A stretch of DNA of 64,000 bases from Ruminococcus albus AD2013. GTDB lineage: Bacteria; Bacillota; Clostridia; Oscillospirales; Ruminococcaceae. Positions within the stretch are counted from its first letter, which is position 1, and the number at the start of each line of letters is the position of its first letter. Both the position numbers and the translations under genes were made by a program. The stretch covers positions 620,001 through 684,000 of the forward strand of contig NZ_JAGS01000001.1 in the NCBI RefSeq assembly GCF_000526775.1. Reading direction: 5' to 3'. Below are positions 61,334 through 64,000 of the stretch, in pieces. The notes beneath the pieces are model-generated. The model was not told where the DNA came from and did not search any database. It saw only the letters and a program-made list of their open reading frames with translations.

Positions 61334-64000
61334 TTACTGTACAGTTACGATCACTGCGTTCTTGATCGCATTGTTTACATTCCAGTCGCCGTTGACTTTT
61401 GCGGCAATTGCAACTTTGTAGGTCATGCCGGGTGTCAGGTTTTTGGGAGTTGTGAAGTATGTAGCAGATGCGGGGATAGAAGAAGTCTGAACTCTCCACT
61501 TGCCTGCAAGATAAACTGCGATGCCGTAGTTTGTAGCGCCGCTGACAGGCTTCCACGAGAATCTTATCTGATGGTACTGCTGGTTGTACAGAACACTGAT
61601 ATTGGTGACATAAGGAGTGTTGTTGATCGGCTGTGATGTCTGTCTCGGAACAGCCATTACAATGTAGTTGATGGAGTAGCCCTCGCCGCCGTTTGTGCCC
61701 AGAGTTACCTTTGTTCCCGAATTAACATCTTTTTTATAAAGTGCAAGCTCAACGTCGTTTGAAGAGTACAGAGATGTGCCAACAGGTGTCCATGAGTTCA
61801 GCCAGCTGAGCTGATAGTTTACTCTTGTATCAACTGCAATGTAGAGGGTGATATCCGAACCTGCTGTGAATGTTGCAAGATCAGATGTGTATATCTTGGA
61901 ATCGCAGGCAGTACGGATAGTTTCAGCATTTACGAGATAGCTTGGAACATTCGATACCGTGAAATCACGGTCGCCGAATATCTGGAAGCCGTTGTTCATA
62001 TCGTTTCTGATGGACCAGTCAGATGCATTTTCAGTATCGTTTACCACGAGATTTCTGATGTACTTTCCGTTCAGAGGCTCGGGAGCATTTTCGGTAACAA
62101 GAACAATATAGTTAACACAGCCTGTTGAACCGCCGTTTGTTCCGAGTGTTATCTGGCTGCCCTTAGAATATGTCTTCTTGAAGATCTCCAATGTAAGATC
62201 GTTGGAGGTGTAGATGGAATCGCCTGTCTTTGTCCAGCTTGAAAGCCATGAGGGCAGACCGCTGCTTGTAACACGGCTGTCAACTGCTGTATAAACAGTA
62301 ATGTCAGAACCTGCAGTGAATGTACCGAGGTCAGATGTTACAGTCTTGGAATCGCAGGCAGTTTTTATAGCTTCTGCGCCCACCAGATAAGAAGGTACAC
62401 CGGTGGCTGTGAAATCACGGTCGCCAAAGAGCAGAGAGCCGTAACCGAAGCTGTTGTTTATTGCCCAGTCAGCAGCGTTTTCGTAATCGCTCACTGTCAG
62501 ATCCTTTACCAGTTTGCCGCTTATCGGATCAACTGTAACGACAGCACCTGAATAGTTTAAATAATATGGAGTCCAGCCGCTGAGGTATGAATATACATCA
62601 AGTCCGCTTGCGGAGTATCTTACAGTACCCGACACACGACCGGAAGTATTTACGCCATAGCCGTTAGCTGTGGTGTTGTATTCCTTGAATTTCGCATTTT
62701 GTGGCTGGTTTCCGCTCATGCTTGTCCAGCCTGCGGAGGTGATCATGTTTTCGGAAGAAAGCTTTGTATTAACGAATGCAACATCTGCATAAGGACCCCA
62801 GGGTCTGCCGAAATAGCCGGAGCCTACATACATACCGTTTGTTCCGTATACATTACAATCGGTGAACAGATATTTGCCTTCACTCTTGGCTGCTGTTATA
62901 TAGCCGCCGACAGCCCTATCGGTATAGCCGGCCCATACGAGGTCGCAGGTCTGGAATACGCAGGTGCCCTGACCGAAGATATAGTCGGTGTTGCCTTCGA
63001 TGCGGCAGTTGCGGAAATATTCGTGTTCACCTCTTGTGAACAGAGTATCCTGGCTGCCAAGGAATTTACAATTATAGAATTCGCTGTAATCGCCCTCGAT
63101 AGCTATCGCAGCTGCACGCTCAGTAGCTGTCTTGCTCTTTACATCTGCGCCCTTGTAGCGCTGGAATGTAATGGATTCGCTGCCCGATACCTGAACACCA
63201 TCTGCGATCTCTTCATCGGTAACATAGCGGTTGAAAGAGTTCTCAAAGGTGATATTTTCAGCGCGGAAGTGTGAAGCACTTGTGTGGAGTGCAACAGCGC
63301 TTCCCCAACGGGTAGCTTCGCCCTTTGAGGACTTGCTTTTTGCATTTGATGAATTGTAGTATCCATCGCTGCCCATGCTGTAATACTTATAGCCTATGCC
63401 ATAGTACCATGTTATCTTAACTTCCTTTGAGGGATCGTCATTGACGAAGCTGATATAAGGTGTGTTTACACGAACCTGCTCGCGGTATGTGCCGGGAGCG
63501 ATATGTATGCTTACACGGGTCTGCTCGGATGAAGGGTTTTTTGAAGCAGCTGCGTTTACTGCTGCCTGTATGGTATTATAATTGTTTGACTTATTGCTGT
63601 AGCCGACATAAAGATGTGTACCCTGTGTCTGTGTAGAAGAACTCGAGGGTTCAGGCAGAGTACCCAGCTTGATGTTGTTTGCGCACCAGGTGCCGTACCA
63701 TGAATAGCCTGTTCTGCGCTCCAGGCTTATCTGTGTAACATCGGAATACGCTTTGCCGTCACGGTCTGCGAAGAGGGGCTTGCAGTACTGGAGATCGTAG
63801 AATCTTGCCCATATAGTCGAGCCGCTGGAGTATGTAACAACTTTATCGGACTTATCGGAATTCCAGTCCCACTTCCTGTTCTCTATCTTTACTGAATCGA
63901 ACCACCTTACAGCAGCGTTTATACTGCGGATAACGTCTGCGGATTTTTTTGAATCGGGAAGCGAACGCAGGAAATCAACTATGCCCGCACTCTCGGAAGT
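61334..64000 (-). CDS. Secreted pectinase: PL10 pectate lyase / CE8 pectin methylesterase with binding modules (partial, 5' end beyond right edge)
   Basis: The frame is open to base 64000, so 888 residues are visible and the N-terminus is missing. The first 110 residues match the end of a PL10 pectate lyase (WARFYDLQYCKPLFADRDG, ISLERRTGYSWYG). A Ser-rich linker leads to a CE8 pectin methylesterase at about 130-450, with GSQDTLFT near 316, the nucleophile Asp near 339 in NTDYIFGQG and GRPWGPYADV near 398. Two copies of a module of about 145 residues follow (GKLVKDLTVSDYENAADW and GKYIRNLVVNDTENASDW), which I have seen attached to pectinases but cannot name. The last 95 residues are CBM37-like (QYHQIRFSWKPV, AVYLAGKW). 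It should demethylate and cut pectin outside the cell. Confidence 0.85.
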   Translation of the reverse strand, partial: TSESAGIVDFLRSLPDSKKSADVIRSINAAVRWFDSVKIENRKWDWNSDKSDKVVTYSSGSTIWARFYDLQYCKPLFADRDGKAYSDVTQISLERRTGYSWYGTWCANNIKLGTLPEPSSSSTQTQGTHLYVGYSNKSNNYNTIQAAVNAAASKNPSSEQTRVSIHIAPGTYREQVRVNTPYISFVNDDPSKEVKITWYYGIGYKYYSMGSDGYYNSSNAKSKSSKGEATRWGSAVALHTSASHFRAENITFENSFNRYVTDEEIADGVQVSGSESITFQRYKGADVKSKTATERAAAIAIEGDYSEFYNCKFLGSQDTLFTRGEHEYFRNCRIEGNTDYIFGQGTCVFQTCDLVWAGYTDRAVGGYITAAKSEGKYLFTDCNVYGTNGMYVGSGYFGRPWGPYADVAFVNTKLSSENMITSAGWTSMSGNQPQNAKFKEYNTTANGYGVNTSGRVSGTVRYSASGLDVYSYLSGWTPYYLNYSGAVVTVDPISGKLVKDLTVSDYENAADWAINNSFGYGSLLFGDRDFTATGVPSYLVGAEAIKTACDSKTVTSDLGTFTAGSDITVYTAVDSRVTSSGLPSWLSSWTKTGDSIYTSNDLTLEIFKKTYSKGSQITLGTNGGSTGCVNYIVLVTENAPEPLNGKYIRNLVVNDTENASDWSIRNDMNNGFQIFGDRDFTVSNVPSYLVNAETIRTACDSKIYTSDLATFTAGSDITLYIAVDTRVNYQLSWLNSWTPVGTSLYSSNDVELALYKKDVNSGTKVTLGTNGGEGYSINYIVMAVPRQTSQPINNTPYVTNISVLYNQQYHQIRFSWKPVSGATNYGIAVYLAGKWRVQTSSIPASATYFTTPKNLTPGMTYKVAIAAKVNGDWNVNNAIKNAVIVTVQ

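Overview
The window looks like chromosome from a fibre-degrading gut or rumen Ruminococcus (Oscillospiraceae, Bacillota), most likely Ruminococcus albus or a close relative. This rests on recognition, not on a database search. Two secreted proteins end in a module of about 95 residues that resembles CBM37, a family described from R. albus. Two others end in two-repeat dockerins, one surface protein carries a cohesin-like module, and the edges of the window hold plant-polysaccharide enzymes (GH98 at the left, PL10-CE8 at the right). Genes have strong AGGAGG-type ribosome binding sites, occasional TTG/GTG starts and textbook sigma-A promoters with 17-base spacers. I see no tRNA, rRNA, insertion sequence, prophage or CRISPR array.

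Layout. 1-8.1 kb: 3' part of a secreted GH98 enzyme with a CBM35-like end (minus, cut by the left edge), a cytosolic sugar-sensor/AraC regulator (minus), a large secreted surface protein with CBM37-like end (plus), and a zinc-ribbon membrane protein (minus). 8.1-13.3 kb: two cyclic-di-GMP genes, a sugar-sensor/GGDEF fusion and an EAL protein with a beta-helix-like tail. 13.7-19.2 kb: a DnaJ-like tail-anchored protein, then on the plus strand two unknown proteins, a cyclophilin and a membrane-anchored cohesin-like protein. 19.5-25.9 kb: a 23S rRNA uracil methyltransferase and a MoxR / DUF58 / transglutaminase operon. 26-30.5 kb: queA (minus) and a lysine-riboswitch-controlled asd-dapA-dapB operon. 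30.6-32.1 kb: a tandem pair of unknown membrane proteins. 32.3-37.1 kb: fhs, DUF3810 protease-like protein, tsaE, tsaB, a small membrane protein and rpiB. 37.3-39.5 kb: secreted GH25 lysozyme. 39.7-46.2 kb: lipoprotein, two-component system, DUF1385, prmC, LRR protein and a Cys-rich protein. 46.3-50.6 kb: recA-recX-unknown, rimO-pgsA. 50.6-54.6 kb: a cysteine T-box and cysE-unknown-cysS-cyclophilin-like. 54.6-56.5 kb: Lgt-like protein and a second tandem pair of membrane proteins (minus). 56.9-61.2 kb: CAP-like coiled-coil protein, GH30-dockerin and LRR-dockerin. 61.3-64 kb: PL10-CE8 multi-domain pectinase (minus, cut by the right edge).

How it fits together. Housekeeping operons (amino-acid synthesis, one-carbon metabolism, translation and repair) are interleaved with loci for sensing and attacking plant polysaccharide. 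The regulators pair a periplasmic-binding-protein fold without a membrane anchor with either a GGDEF or an AraC output. This suggests that imported sugars set both cyclic-di-GMP level and transcription of nearby surface genes. The cohesin-like membrane protein and the two dockerin proteins could be partners in a minimal cell-surface attachment system, but that is inference.
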